A stretch of 64,000 bases of DNA from Candidatus Aalborgicola bjergmarkensis (lineage in GTDB: Bacteria > Pseudomonadota > Gammaproteobacteria > Burkholderiales > Burkholderiaceae_C). Under the pieces are notes generated by a model. The model had not been told where the DNA came from. It saw only the letters and a list, made by a program, of their open reading frames with translations, and searched no databases. Below, one piece after another: positions 1 through 6,217 of this stretch (the stretch's first letter is position 1; every line of letters starts with the position of its first letter). Location: contig JADJFE010000006.1 in NCBI GenBank assembly GCA_016708725.1, positions 186,001 to 250,000 on the forward strand. The letters run 5' to 3'. Made by a program: the position numbers and the translations under genes.

Positions 1-450
1 GTTGGCCTGTGCCGCGCCGTGGGCGTGCCCGCCCGTGACATCTACGGCATCCGCCTCGTTCCCAGCGCTTTCGGCTATCGCGAACTGGGAGGCAACCCTG
101 CCAGCCTGAAGGGCGCGCAGCACTGCCGTGCCGAGGTCTACCTGAAGGCCCATGGCTGGGTGGCCATGGACCCGGCTGACGTTACCAAGGTCATGCGCCA
201 GGAGACACCCGAATGGATCAAGGATGCCGGTCATCCCCTCGTCGCCCCGGTGCGCAAAGCCCTGTTCGGAAGCTGGGAGGGTAACTGGATGGCTTACAAC
301 AGCGCGAGTAATGTCATTTTGCCTGGAGCGACGCAAGGCAAACTCGCCTTCTTCATGTACCCCCAGGCGCAAACCGACGCCGGAGCGCGCGACCCCTACG
401 ACCCCGATTCGTTTTCGTACCAGATCACAGCACGCGAGGTGTCATCCTGA
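1..450 (+). CDS. Transglutaminase-like protein, C-terminal part (cut by window start)
   Basis: The reading frame is open from base 1, so the N-terminus, including the expected catalytic Cys, lies outside the window. The visible part starts in the segment LCRAVGVPARDIYG, matching the G-(I/V)-P-A-R block that follows the catalytic Cys in transglutaminase-core proteins. It continues to QHCRAEVYL, whose His matches the catalytic His, and WVAMDPAD, whose Asp matches the third catalytic position. Such domains act as proteases or cross-linking enzymes and are often exported; which applies here cannot be told. The stop overlaps the probable start of the merT-like gene, so the two may be co-transcribed. 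Confidence 0.75.
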   Translation, partial: VGLCRAVGVPARDIYGIRLVPSAFGYRELGGNPASLKGAQHCRAEVYLKAHGWVAMDPADVTKVMRQETPEWIKDAGHPLVAPVRKALFGSWEGNWMAYNSASNVILPGATQGKLAFFMYPQAQTDAGARDPYDPDSFSYQITAREVSS

Positions 451-773
451 ATACGACACCGGCACTTGCGCTGGCTGCCATTGCGGCGTTGCTGGCCTCG
501 ACGTGCTGCGTGCTCCCACTGCTGCTGGTGTTGCTGGGCATATCCGGTGCGTGGATTGGTCAATTGCGCTGGTTCGAACCTTACTCCACCGCGTTGATGG
601 TGCTGGCCATCGGGTCACTCAGTCTGGCGGCATGGCGTTTGTTTCGATCATGTAATGCCAATGGCATGGAGTGCCGCAAGGTCCATGTGGCAGCGCGCCG
701 CTGGTTCTGGCTGGTGGCGCTTCTGACGCTCATACCGCTCCTGGTACCGCTTGCGGCCCCCTTGTTCTATTGA
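447..773 (+). CDS. merT: MerT-family mercuric ion transporter
   Basis: This is a small inner-membrane protein that would receive Hg(II) from MerP and move it into the cytoplasm. Helix 1 carries the vicinal cysteine pair of MerT (LLASTCC), followed by GAWIGQLRWFEPY, also typical of MerT. A second pair of cysteines (SCNANGMEC) lies in the cytoplasmic loop before the last helix. There is no ATG. Family alignment needs the residues ALAAIAALLASTCC, so the start must lie upstream of the TTG at 489. A CTG at 447 overlaps the preceding stop and has GAGG eight bases before it, so I favour it. merP follows after 13 bases. No merR or merA is visible. Confidence 0.75.
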   Translation: MNTTPALALAAIAALLASTCCVLPLLLVLLGISGAWIGQLRWFEPYSTALMVLAIGSLSLAAWRLFRSCNANGMECRKVHVAARRWFWLVALLTLIPLLVPLAAPLFY

Positions 774-786
774 AAGAAGGCATCCC

Positions 787-1074
787 ATGAAGAAAATCCT
801 GACAGTCATCGCTGCAACGCTGCTGATTGGAAACACCCCGGTATTCGCCGCCATCCGGCAGGTAACTTTGACTGTGCCCACGATGGACTGCGCTACCTGC
901 CCCATCACCATCAAGGCTGCCCTACTCAAGGTAGCTGGTGTAAGCCGGGCATTGGTAAGCTATACCCAGCGCAACGCCAAAGTGACTTACGATGATGCCA
1001 AAACGGACGTCAAGACCCTCACCCAGGCGACAGATGCTGCCGGATACCCGTCGTTTGTGGCCGAAGAAAAGTAG
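787..1074 (+). CDS. merP: Periplasmic mercury-binding protein MerP
   Basis: MerP captures Hg(II) in the periplasm and hands it to MerT. The 95-residue product has a signal peptide (MKKILTVIAATLLIGNTPVFA) and one heavy-metal-associated domain with the motif MDCATCP, whose two cysteines bind the metal. The length fits the family. The ATG at 787 follows an AAGAAGG Shine-Dalgarno, and the gene lies 13 bases after merT, which supports one operon. Other HMA-domain carriers look similar, but the MerT neighbour makes MerP the best call. Confidence 0.85.
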   Translation: MKKILTVIAATLLIGNTPVFAAIRQVTLTVPTMDCATCPITIKAALLKVAGVSRALVSYTQRNAKVTYDDAKTDVKTLTQATDAAGYPSFVAEEK

Positions 1075-1103
1075 AAAAAATAGCGTCGGTTTTGTGCAAA
1101 TTG

Positions 1104-1616
1104 CTAAAGCATTGCGTCCACCCAGCGACTGGCCGCAGGACTGCTCCAGTCGCATTCACCCACGACAACAAACCGCACCTGTCCCAGGCGATTGATGGCT
1201 ACGCTGCTGGGGAAGATGCGCACGCCAAAGGCCTTGGCTGCCTTGCCGTCGCCGTCTTGCAGCACGGGCAGTTTCAAGGCCGTGGCGTCGATGAAACGGC
1301 GCACTGCCGCCGTGGTCTCGCGGTAGTTGACAGCCATCACCTGCAAACCCCGGTCCTTGTAGCGCAGCGCCAATTGTTCCAGTGACGGCATTTCACTACG
1401 GCAGGGCTCACACCAACTGGCCCAGAAATTCAACAACACAGGTTTGCTCCGCTGCGCAGCAAGGCTCCACACCGCTCCATCCAGATCAGGCAGTTGCAAG
1501 CTTGTGATGGTTTTGCGCGACCAGGGCTGAGGCTGAAATTGCGCACCAACGGCCAGGGTCGGCCATGGCGCTGCAACGCAAACCGAAGCAGCCAACAAAC
1601 TACGGCGGCTGACCAT
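1104..1616 (-). CDS. TlpA-like thiol:disulfide oxidoreductase
   Basis: This 170-residue exported thioredoxin-fold protein has an N-terminal signal sequence with a twin-Arg-like start (MVSRRSLLAAS) and the active site WCEPC (Cys69 and Cys72). FPSSVAI holds the cis-Pro region. Family members reduce or reshuffle disulfides in periplasmic proteins, for example in cytochrome maturation. The gene converges on merTP with a 29-base gap. Its ATG sits inside the end of a short upstream reading frame, which suggests translational coupling. The substrate is unknown. Confidence 0.85.
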   Translation of the reverse strand: MVSRRSLLAASVCVAAPWPTLAVGAQFQPQPWSRKTITSLQLPDLDGAVWSLAAQRSKPVLLNFWASWCEPCRSEMPSLEQLALRYKDRGLQVMAVNYRETTAAVRRFIDATALKLPVLQDGDGKAAKAFGVRIFPSSVAINRLGQVRFVVVGECDWSSPAASRWVDAML

Positions 1617-1746
1617 GGTCCGTGGACACCTCGACCACGTGGGCGCCTGCTGCGTGCAGTTCGGTGGCGGTGGCGAGGAACTCCGCCCCGTGGCTGAACT
1701 GGGTGATGAGACGGATGGTTTCTGCAGTGAGGGGAGCCTGGCTCAT
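1600..1746 (-). CDS. Short 48-residue ORF overlapping the TlpA start
   Basis: A reading frame starting MSQAPLTAETIRLITQF and ending DHGQPP runs from an ATG at 1746 to a TAG at 1602-1600. It overlaps the tlpA-like start by 17 bases in another frame. The composition looks protein-like, with an amphipathic stretch and no rare-codon runs, and the overlap is typical of coupled genes. I do not recognise a family. It could be a small real protein, an N-terminal relic, or a chance frame. Confidence 0.4.
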   Translation of the reverse strand: MSQAPLTAETIRLITQFSHGAEFLATATELHAAGAHVVEVSTDHGQPP

Positions 1747-1842
1747 GGCGCGCTCAAAAGGGGAGAAAAAGGGAGGGGAAAGGCGCGTACTGTAACAAGT
1801 TCATGCACTATCCGACAGATAAAAACATCACAGTTTAATGGT

Positions 1843-1937
1843 CAAATCAGCCGTTTGTGCTTGTGGGACGTGCGGGGACAGCTATAAAATCAGGAGAATC
1901 ATGGTGTTGCATGGTTTCGGCCCGTGAACAAGAATTC
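1843..1937 (-). repeat. 95-bp direct repeat, left copy (contains dispersed repeat copy 1)
   Basis: This segment is about 86% identical (82 of 95 positions by eye) to 2808-2902 in the same orientation. The first ~47 bases (1840-1889) are a member of the dispersed repeat family. The rest, from AAATCAGGAG on, is shared only by these two copies. Both contain a ribosome-binding-like AGGAG five bases before an eight-codon frame: ATG at 1901, stop at 1925, peptide MVLHGFGP. The gene-free stretch 1747-2070 otherwise shows nothing recognisable. Confidence 0.8.
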
Positions 1938-2070
1938 ACAGCAAGTCGGCCAAGTATTGCATGCCTATCTCTGCGTTCTCATTTACCGGGCCTCTCACCA
2001 GCGAACGTGGCCGTCCAAAGCGAGGCCAATGATGGCTCATTCGACGTTGGGCCACTGAGATGCCGCGTAG

Positions 2071-2394
2071 TTACGCCGCACGGTGCCGCTTCACATACTC
2101 CCGCAGTGCATCGTTCATGCGGGTTTGCCAACCTTCGCCGGTCGCCCGGAAGAACTCCACCACCTCTGGGCTGTATCGCACCGTCACGGCCACCTTGGTG
2201 GGGCGCTTTTGCGGGCCACGCTGTCCGGGCAGGCGAACAACTTTCCCCTTCGCCCAGAACGCCTTTACCGCTGCCGCGTCGTTGGGATCATACGGGCACT
2301 CGGGGTCATTTACCTCGTCAGGTGCGGCCGCAATGGCTGCCGCCATCTGTTCCTTGCTAAACGTTGAGGGCTTCGAAGTAGGCGTGCGTTTCAT
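2071..2394 (-). CDS. brnA: BrnA-family antitoxin
   Basis: BrnA neutralises the BrnT ribonuclease and represses the operon. The C-terminal part (VAVTVRYSPEVVEFFRATGEGWQTR) is the ribbon-helix-helix-like DNA-binding region typical of BrnA, ending in LREYVKRH. The N-terminal half, charged and Pro-rich, would contact the toxin. I place the start at the MKRTPT Met (2394); an in-frame Met three codons upstream is possible. It overlaps the end of brnT by 38 bases and follows it, the usual toxin-first order of this system. Confidence 0.9.
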   Translation of the reverse strand: MKRTPTSKPSTFSKEQMAAAIAAAPDEVNDPECPYDPNDAAAVKAFWAKGKVVRLPGQRGPQKRPTKVAVTVRYSPEVVEFFRATGEGWQTRMNDALREYVKRHRAA

Positions 2395-2629
2395 GTTTGT
2401 CACCGTAACGACAGGAAATTACCCGAGCGCTGTCATTGCGCTCCGTCCATACCAGGAAGACCACGCGATTGCGAAACCAGCCCAAACTCTGCAGGCGCTG
2501 TTCGCCGTAGTACTCGCGCGCATCTTCCACCGTGACCATCGGGGCATCGAAAACACAAGCGACCTCAGCCAAATCAATGCCGTGATCCTTGAGGTTCCTT
2601 TTCCGCTTGGGTTCGTCCCAGGTAATCAT
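2357..2629 (-). CDS. brnT: BrnT-family toxin
   Basis: BrnT is a small RelE-fold ribonuclease that stops translation under stress. The 90-residue product begins MITWDEPKRKRNLKDHGIDL, the typical family start (W-D-x-x-K...N..KHGI). It includes the central VFDAPMVTVEDARE and YYGEQR segments and ends with VISCRYGDKHE. The frame is open farther upstream, but the family N-terminus fixes the start at 2629. With brnA it forms a complete type II module. The module sits between two direct repeats (1843-1937 and 2808-2902). Confidence 0.9.
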   Translation of the reverse strand: MITWDEPKRKRNLKDHGIDLAEVACVFDAPMVTVEDAREYYGEQRLQSLGWFRNRVVFLVWTERNDSARVISCRYGDKHETHAYFEALNV

Positions 2630-2708
2630 GCCCCAATTGTTGTTACAAAAAGCTATCCATGTCAAGCTTTTCGTAACTACAGCGGCCCGACCTGGCGATG
2701 CGGGGAAC

Positions 2709-2758
2709 CCTGCGCTTACGGGACGTACGGAGAAAGCTACGTCTTGCATAGCAATTCG
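2709..2758 (-). repeat. Dispersed repeat copy 2
   Basis: The segment CCTGCGCTTACGGGACG, then TACGGAGAAAGCTACG and TAGCAATTC, matches copy 4 at 3853-3917 closely, including the TAGCAATTC tail. It lies between brnT and the right-hand direct repeat. The gap 2630-2999 holds only this copy and copy 3. Confidence 0.65.
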
Positions 2759-2807
2759 GACCATTCACGTAGCGTATTCCGGGCCTGAGCGTTTGGCGTT
2801 TTTTTGG

Positions 2808-2902
2808 CAAATCAGCCGAAAATCCTTATGGAACGTGCGGGAACAGCTATTAAATCAGGAGAATCATGGCTTTGCATGCTTTCGGCCAGTGAACAAGAAT
2901 TT
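2808..2902 (-). repeat. 95-bp direct repeat, right copy (contains dispersed repeat copy 3)
   Basis: This is the partner of 1843-1937. It keeps the AGGAG site and an eight-codon frame (ATG at 2866, stop at 2890, peptide MALHAFGQ) at the same place. The two copies enclose about 870 bases holding brnTA and copy 2. Direct repeats of this size permit excision by homologous recombination. Confidence 0.8.
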
Positions 2903-2999
2903 TCAACCGGCGCCAACACACAGCGACAATCACCACAGTTGGGGGGCCACGGGTCTGTCTTCCCACGTCGAGTTAGGGTCCAATACATCAGAGATCACT

Positions 3000-3479
3000 A
3001 TGACAGATCAAGCCATTCCCATAGCCATTGTGGCAACGCAGGTTGCACCACGGACAAAACCATCGGTTTATCCAGAACCGTTCGCCTCCCGAATGGCGGG
3101 GCGAGAAAAGCGCACCCTTGGCGACTTGTTTGGCCTAGCAAATTTCGGGGTGAATCTGACGAAACTTTTGCCCGGTGCCGTTTCAGCCTTGCGGCACGCC
3201 CATTCCAGACAAGACGAGTTCATCTACGTAGTGCACGGCCATCCCGTGCTGGTCACCGATGCCGGTGAAACACAACTCTCTCCTGGTATGTGCGCGGGAT
3301 TCAAGGCGGGTACGGGCAACGCGCACCAGTTGCTTAATCGTACAGGGGAAGAAGTGCAATACCTTGAGGTTGGCGACCGCAGCGCAGGAGATTCCGCCGT
3401 ATACCCTGACGATGACTTGCAGGCAGATCTCGTCGATGGGAAATGGCGGTTTGCACATAAAGACGGTTCGCCGTATTGA
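3000..3479 (+). CDS. Cupin-domain protein
   Basis: The 159-residue protein carries one small beta-barrel cupin domain. The segment LPGAVSALRHAHSRQDEFIYVVHG gives the H-x-H...E metal-binding motif 1, and GTGNAHQLLNRTGEEVQYLEVG gives motif 2 with its His. Cupins bind a metal and serve as isomerases, dioxygenases or ligand-binding modules; this one shows no extra domain to decide. The ATG at 3000 starts the recognisable protein although the frame is open upstream. The stop nearly touches the next gene, so the pair is probably one unit. Confidence 0.8.
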   Translation: MTDQAIPIAIVATQVAPRTKPSVYPEPFASRMAGREKRTLGDLFGLANFGVNLTKLLPGAVSALRHAHSRQDEFIYVVHGHPVLVTDAGETQLSPGMCAGFKAGTGNAHQLLNRTGEEVQYLEVGDRSAGDSAVYPDDDLQADLVDGKWRFAHKDGSPY

Positions 3480-3517
3480 AGTCCACACCCATCCGAAAAC
3501 CCGCTATTGGCGTTCAC

Positions 3518-3799
3518 ATGCAACATGTTTTAATCATTCACGAGGTCGAAGCCTACCCAGCGTGGAAAGCAATATTTGACCAGGCAGCGGACATAAGAAA
3601 ACGTGCTGGAGAAATCAGCTACCAGCTACTGCGCTACGACAACGACGCAAACAACATTGTCCACTTTTCGCAGTGGTCATCGCTGGACAATGCCCGGCGC
3701 TTCTTCGAGTCTCCTGAATTGGTGGAAATCAGAAAAAAAGCTGGCGTAAAAGCCCCCGACTTTATCTATCTGCAGGAGATAGAGCGTGGTGTGCTGTAG
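3518..3799 (+). CDS. Small ABM-fold (monooxygenase-like) protein
   Basis: The 93-residue product starting MQHVLIIHEVEAYPAWKAIF has the pattern of a dimeric alpha/beta-barrel protein of the antibiotic-biosynthesis-monooxygenase type. The cues are a hydrophobic first strand, a V..Y..WK.IF helix, a central LLRYDNDANNIVHFSQW strand pair, and a final helix with FFESPELVEIRKKAGV. These proteins act as small monooxygenases, cyclases or stress proteins; the substrate here is unknown. A longer frame begins at a TTG that overlaps the cupin stop (3476), but the conserved part begins at 3518. Confidence 0.65.
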   Translation: MQHVLIIHEVEAYPAWKAIFDQAADIRKRAGEISYQLLRYDNDANNIVHFSQWSSLDNARRFFESPELVEIRKKAGVKAPDFIYLQEIERGVL

Positions 3800-3852
3800 C
3801 CTGACATGGCGGTCGAGATACGCTTTTCTATATTTTTCATACCATTCCTCAC

Positions 3853-3917
3853 TGGTCAAATTAGCCGTTTGCGCTTACGGGACGTGCGGATACAGCTACG
3901 CCTTTAATAGCAATTCA
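3853..3917 (-). repeat. Dispersed repeat copy 4
   Basis: The stretch GGTCAAATTAGCCGTTTGCG, continuing CTTACGGGACGTGCGGATAC and AGCTACGCC, is one of the best-preserved copies of the family. It ends in TAATAGCAATTCAAG and touches the padR relic six bases later. Confidence 0.8.
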
Positions 3918-3923
3918 AGTAAT

Positions 3924-4037
3924 CTCGGTGGCCCAGCGCAACAGTTCCTCGCGGCCTTTGGGCAACACTTGGTACATGCGCTTGCGGGTTTTTCCGGCAT
4001 CGGGTGCATTGTGTGATTCGATCCAGCCCGCAGCTTC
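3924..4037 (-). pseudogene. Relic of a padR gene (internal 114-bp segment)
   Basis: These 114 bases match 5828-5941, inside the intact padR gene, without gaps and with six mismatches (about 95% identity). The relic starts and ends inside the coding region, so it cannot encode a regulator. Its left edge adjoins dispersed repeat copy 4 and its right edge runs into unrelated DNA. The rest of 3800-4102 shows nothing else. It is either a leftover of a second padR copy or a recent segmental duplication. Confidence 0.85.
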
Positions 4038-4102
4038 GTTAGGCCCCACTTGAACGGCGCAATTGTTTGGTAGCAGGTAAACTATCCGAACAGGAGGTCG
4101 TC

Positions 4103-4321
4103 ATGGATACATTTCTTGTTAGTCGGAACCCAGAAATAATGAGCGGAGCGCTTTGCTTCACGGGTACCCGCGTTCTCGTCAAGAATCTTTTTGACTACCT
4201 AGAGGGGACATCTTCTCTCGAAGACTTTCTCGAAGATTTTCCCTCAGTGTCCCGAGAAAAGGCTGTAGCTGTACTTGAGGCGGCAAGAGCGCGCCTGTCT
4301 GCCGATGCGCTTACTGCTTGA
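4103..4321 (+). CDS. DUF433 antitoxin-like protein
   Basis: The 72-residue product has the DUF433 pattern: an N-terminal MDTFLVSRNPEIMSGALCFTG, then TRVLVKNLFDYLEGTSSLEDF, the helical-hairpin helix-turn-helix typical of the family, and a closing helix with VLEAARARL. DUF433 proteins usually act as antitoxins to DUF5615 PIN-like ribonucleases. The ATG at 4103 follows a strong CAGGAGG. The next gene overlaps its end by 17 bases, the standard arrangement of this pair. Confidence 0.85.
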   Translation: MDTFLVSRNPEIMSGALCFTGTRVLVKNLFDYLEGTSSLEDFLEDFPSVSREKAVAVLEAARARLSADALTA

Positions 4322-4508
4322 CGAATCGATACCAGTAAAGTTTCGCCGTTCGTTACCGAACCACGACATCCGAACGGTTGTCGAGATGGGTTGGTCTGGG
4401 GTAAAAAACGGCAAACTCCCTTGCGCTTGCAGGACGTGCGGAGAAAAGCTACGCGACACGCTCCAACAGCAGGGCGAGAAGAGCAAAGACAAAAAAAAAA
4501 CGGACTAA
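4305..4508 (+). pseudogene. DUF5615 PIN-like toxin, truncated by a dispersed repeat
   Basis: The first ~37 codons (MRLLLDESIPVKF... then GWSGVKNGKL) are typical of DUF5615 PIN-like nucleases, including the first acidic active-site region LLLDES. After KNGKL the frame enters dispersed repeat copy 5 (4418-4453), which encodes PCACRTCGEKLR, and then lysine-rich junk. The expected second half, with the remaining PIN acidic residues, is absent. The toxin is therefore almost certainly inactive while its DUF433 partner is intact. Confidence 0.8.
4418..4453 (-). repeat. Dispersed repeat copy 5 (inside the DUF5615 relic)
   Basis: CCCTTGCGCTTGCAGGACG followed by TGCGGAGAAAAGCTACGCG matches copies 2 and 4. 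Family homology of the toxin stops exactly where the repeat begins, so insertion of, or recombination at, this copy broke the gene. Confidence 0.7.
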
Positions 4509-4622
4509 AAAAAAAAGCGGGCGCAAGAAAAGCAATTAAAAAAAAAACCCCAAAAAAAGCAGGGGCCCGGAAGCCGAAGGCGCCCGAAAAAAGGGGGAGC
4601 GAAGGGAGGGCGGAAAATTTCA
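4470..4622 (+). other. Purine-rich, poly-A-containing tract
   Basis: About 150 bases are almost free of T and strongly biased to purines on this strand. The tract includes three runs of about ten A and one of seven A, plus GGGGG and GGAAGG runs. One frame reads as a lysine/alanine-rich string (KKAGARKAIKKKTPKKAGARK) without a start or stop of its own. It could be a slipped-strand expansion, a relic of a basic-tail protein, or a region of poor sequence quality. The stretch from here to 4779 holds no gene I can support. Confidence 0.6.
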
Positions 4623-4779
4623 TAGTGACTCAGGCCATGCCAGTAATCCGCCTCGACCAGAAGCCCGATAACGAGCGCGTGCTTCAAGGGCTCTGGTTTG
4701 CCCACGCCACTGAATGGTTCGCGCTGTACCTCTCTGATTCATGGCTATGATCCCGTGACCACCATTCCACGCTGTAGAT

Positions 4780-5526
4780 ATGCCCAACCTGGCCGAACAA
4801 ATCCGCGAAGCACTGTCCATGTTCGCAAGCAACGACACAGAACCAGCCTTGATTGGCGGCTTGGCGGTGGTTGCGCATCAGGTGATTCGCGCCACCAAGG
4901 ATGTGGATTTTCTGGTGGAGGCTGAAGCTGCCGACAAAGTGCATGACGCGCTGCTGAATTTGGGCTACCAGTGCCTGTACCGCAGTGAAGACGCTGCAAA
5001 CTATGTGCGCGGCACGCAGGGGCTGGATTTGCTGTACGCGTACCGTCCTCTGGCGCGCCGCCTGCTGGCGCAGGCATCGGAGCGGGAGACACCGATGGGT
5101 CGCCTGCGTGTCGTCAGCGTTGAAGGGCTCATTGGCTTCAAGCTGCAAGGCTTCGTGAACGATGCAACACGCACACGCGACATGGACGACATTCGTGCAC
5201 TTTTGAAAATACACCGCACTTCGCTCAATATGGATGAGTTGCGTGACTACTTTGCGCTGTTTAACCAAACCACCCTCCTCCATGACACCTCTTCCATAAC
5301 CTCCCCCAATAGCGCTGATGCACATGCGGAATCTGCGCCAAGCCGCACCGAGGCCCGCACGGTGCTGACCAGTGAAGCGGGTGTCCCCTTCCAGCCATCG
5401 CTGGGCAACGCTTCAGGAGTTGATCCCTTCGCGGAATGGTTGAGTCTGATGGAAGTGGTGCAAATGCTTTGTCCAACCTGGCCGGTGCGCGACCAGCCTA
5501 TGCGGGGAGATCACTGGCGACTGTAA
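4780..5526 (+). CDS. AbiEii-like nucleotidyltransferase
   Basis: The N-terminal half has the nucleotidyltransferase signature LIGGLAVVAHQVIRATKDVDFLV: a GG loop followed by the D-x-D metal site (residues about 26-46). GTQGLDLLYAY and GLIGFKLQGFVND follow, as in AbiEii/AbiGii-type and DUF6036-like proteins. Members form type IV toxin-antitoxin or abortive-infection pairs by transferring nucleotides to RNA. No antitoxin gene of the AbiEi type is adjacent. A Ser/Thr-rich linker around residues 165-205 leads to a short tail ending MRGDHWRL. It may be a solitary toxin or a housekeeping nucleotidyltransferase. Confidence 0.65.
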   Translation: MPNLAEQIREALSMFASNDTEPALIGGLAVVAHQVIRATKDVDFLVEAEAADKVHDALLNLGYQCLYRSEDAANYVRGTQGLDLLYAYRPLARRLLAQASERETPMGRLRVVSVEGLIGFKLQGFVNDATRTRDMDDIRALLKIHRTSLNMDELRDYFALFNQTTLLHDTSSITSPNSADAHAESAPSRTEARTVLTSEAGVPFQPSLGNASGVDPFAEWLSLMEVVQMLCPTWPVRDQPMRGDHWRL

Positions 5527-5539
5527 TGGCCGCATGGCC

Positions 5540-6082
5540 TCACGTCGCATATTCTTCCAGCACCGCCAGCATCTGCTGCGTCCAGGCAATGGAGCCTTCT
5601 TCGTAGAGGATGCCTTTTTTCAGGATCATGTGCTGGATGCGGGTCTCGCGGGACGTGGGGCGGTCATTGCCGAAGTCGCGCTCTTCGATGGCGCGGTAGA
5701 CCTGTAGTTTTTCCTGGTGCTGCGCCAGGCGTCGGCGCAATTCGGACTCCAGCGACAACGGGCCGATGGCGGCGTCGGCGCGCAAGCGCACCATGAACTC
5801 GTCGCGCAAATCAATCGGTGGACACGGCTCGGTGGCCCAGCGCAGCAGTTCCTCACGGCCTTTTGGCAACACCTGGTACATGCGTTTGCGGGTTTTTCCG
5901 GCGTCGGGTGCATTGTGTGATTCGATCCAGCCCGCAGCTTCCATGCGCGCCAGCTCACGGTATATCTGCTGGTGTGTTGCGTGCCAGAAATAGCCAATCG
6001 ACTTGTCAAAGCGGCGCGCGAGGTCGTAACCGGAAGAGGATTTTTCCAGCAGGGAAGTCAGTACAGCGTGGGATAAGGACAT
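5540..6082 (-). CDS. PadR-family transcriptional regulator
   Basis: PadR proteins are winged-helix dimers that repress stress or aromatic-acid genes until an effector binds. The N-terminal domain (MSLSHAVLTSLLEKSSSGYDLARRF, then GYFWHATHQQIYREL...M) is the standard PadR winged helix. The C-terminal domain (LRRRLAQHQEKLQVYRAIEERDF) is the helical Vir_act_alpha_C dimerisation region. I chose the Met at 6082 because it begins the conserved fold. The gene is divergent from the reductase gene at 6218, with two palindromes between them. A 114-bp piece of it is duplicated at 3924-4037. Confidence 0.9.
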   Translation of the reverse strand: MSLSHAVLTSLLEKSSSGYDLARRFDKSIGYFWHATHQQIYRELARMEAAGWIESHNAPDAGKTRKRMYQVLPKGREELLRWATEPCPPIDLRDEFMVRLRADAAIGPLSLESELRRRLAQHQEKLQVYRAIEERDFGNDRPTSRETRIQHMILKKGILYEEGSIAWTQQMLAVLEEYAT

Positions 6083-6121
6083 GGCGTCAAGTTTATGGTC
6101 TATGGTCTGTGCGCAAAATAT

Positions 6122-6180
6122 TATGCAACTGGTTGCATAAAAGAAGGGTTTTATCATAAACTATTGCAACTGGTTGCATA
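6122..6180. promoter_or_regulatory. Twin palindromic operator between padR and the FadH-like gene
   Basis: TATGCAACTGGTTGCATA at 6122-6139 is a perfect 8-2-8 palindrome. A second site at 6163-6180 shares the TGCAACTGGTTGCA core. The two cores are 41 bases apart, about four helical turns, so bound dimers would face the same side. TTGCAT (6133-6138) and TAAACT (6157-6162) could be a forward promoter overlapping the sites. The position fits PadR repressing itself and the divergent reductase gene. Confidence 0.75.
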
Positions 6181-6217
6181 GTTACATCGTTTTTACCCAT
6201 CTTTGAAGGATTGATTC

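Noticed and set aside
4032..4050. GTTAGGC resembling an integron attC core site
   Set aside because: The opposite R'' core and imperfect palindrome needed for attC are absent, and there is no integrase.
4635..4750. Short frame MPVIRLDQKPDNERVLQGLW... ending LYLSDSWL
   Set aside because: It has no ribosome site or known family and lies beside the odd purine tract. It may be a gene fragment but cannot be supported.
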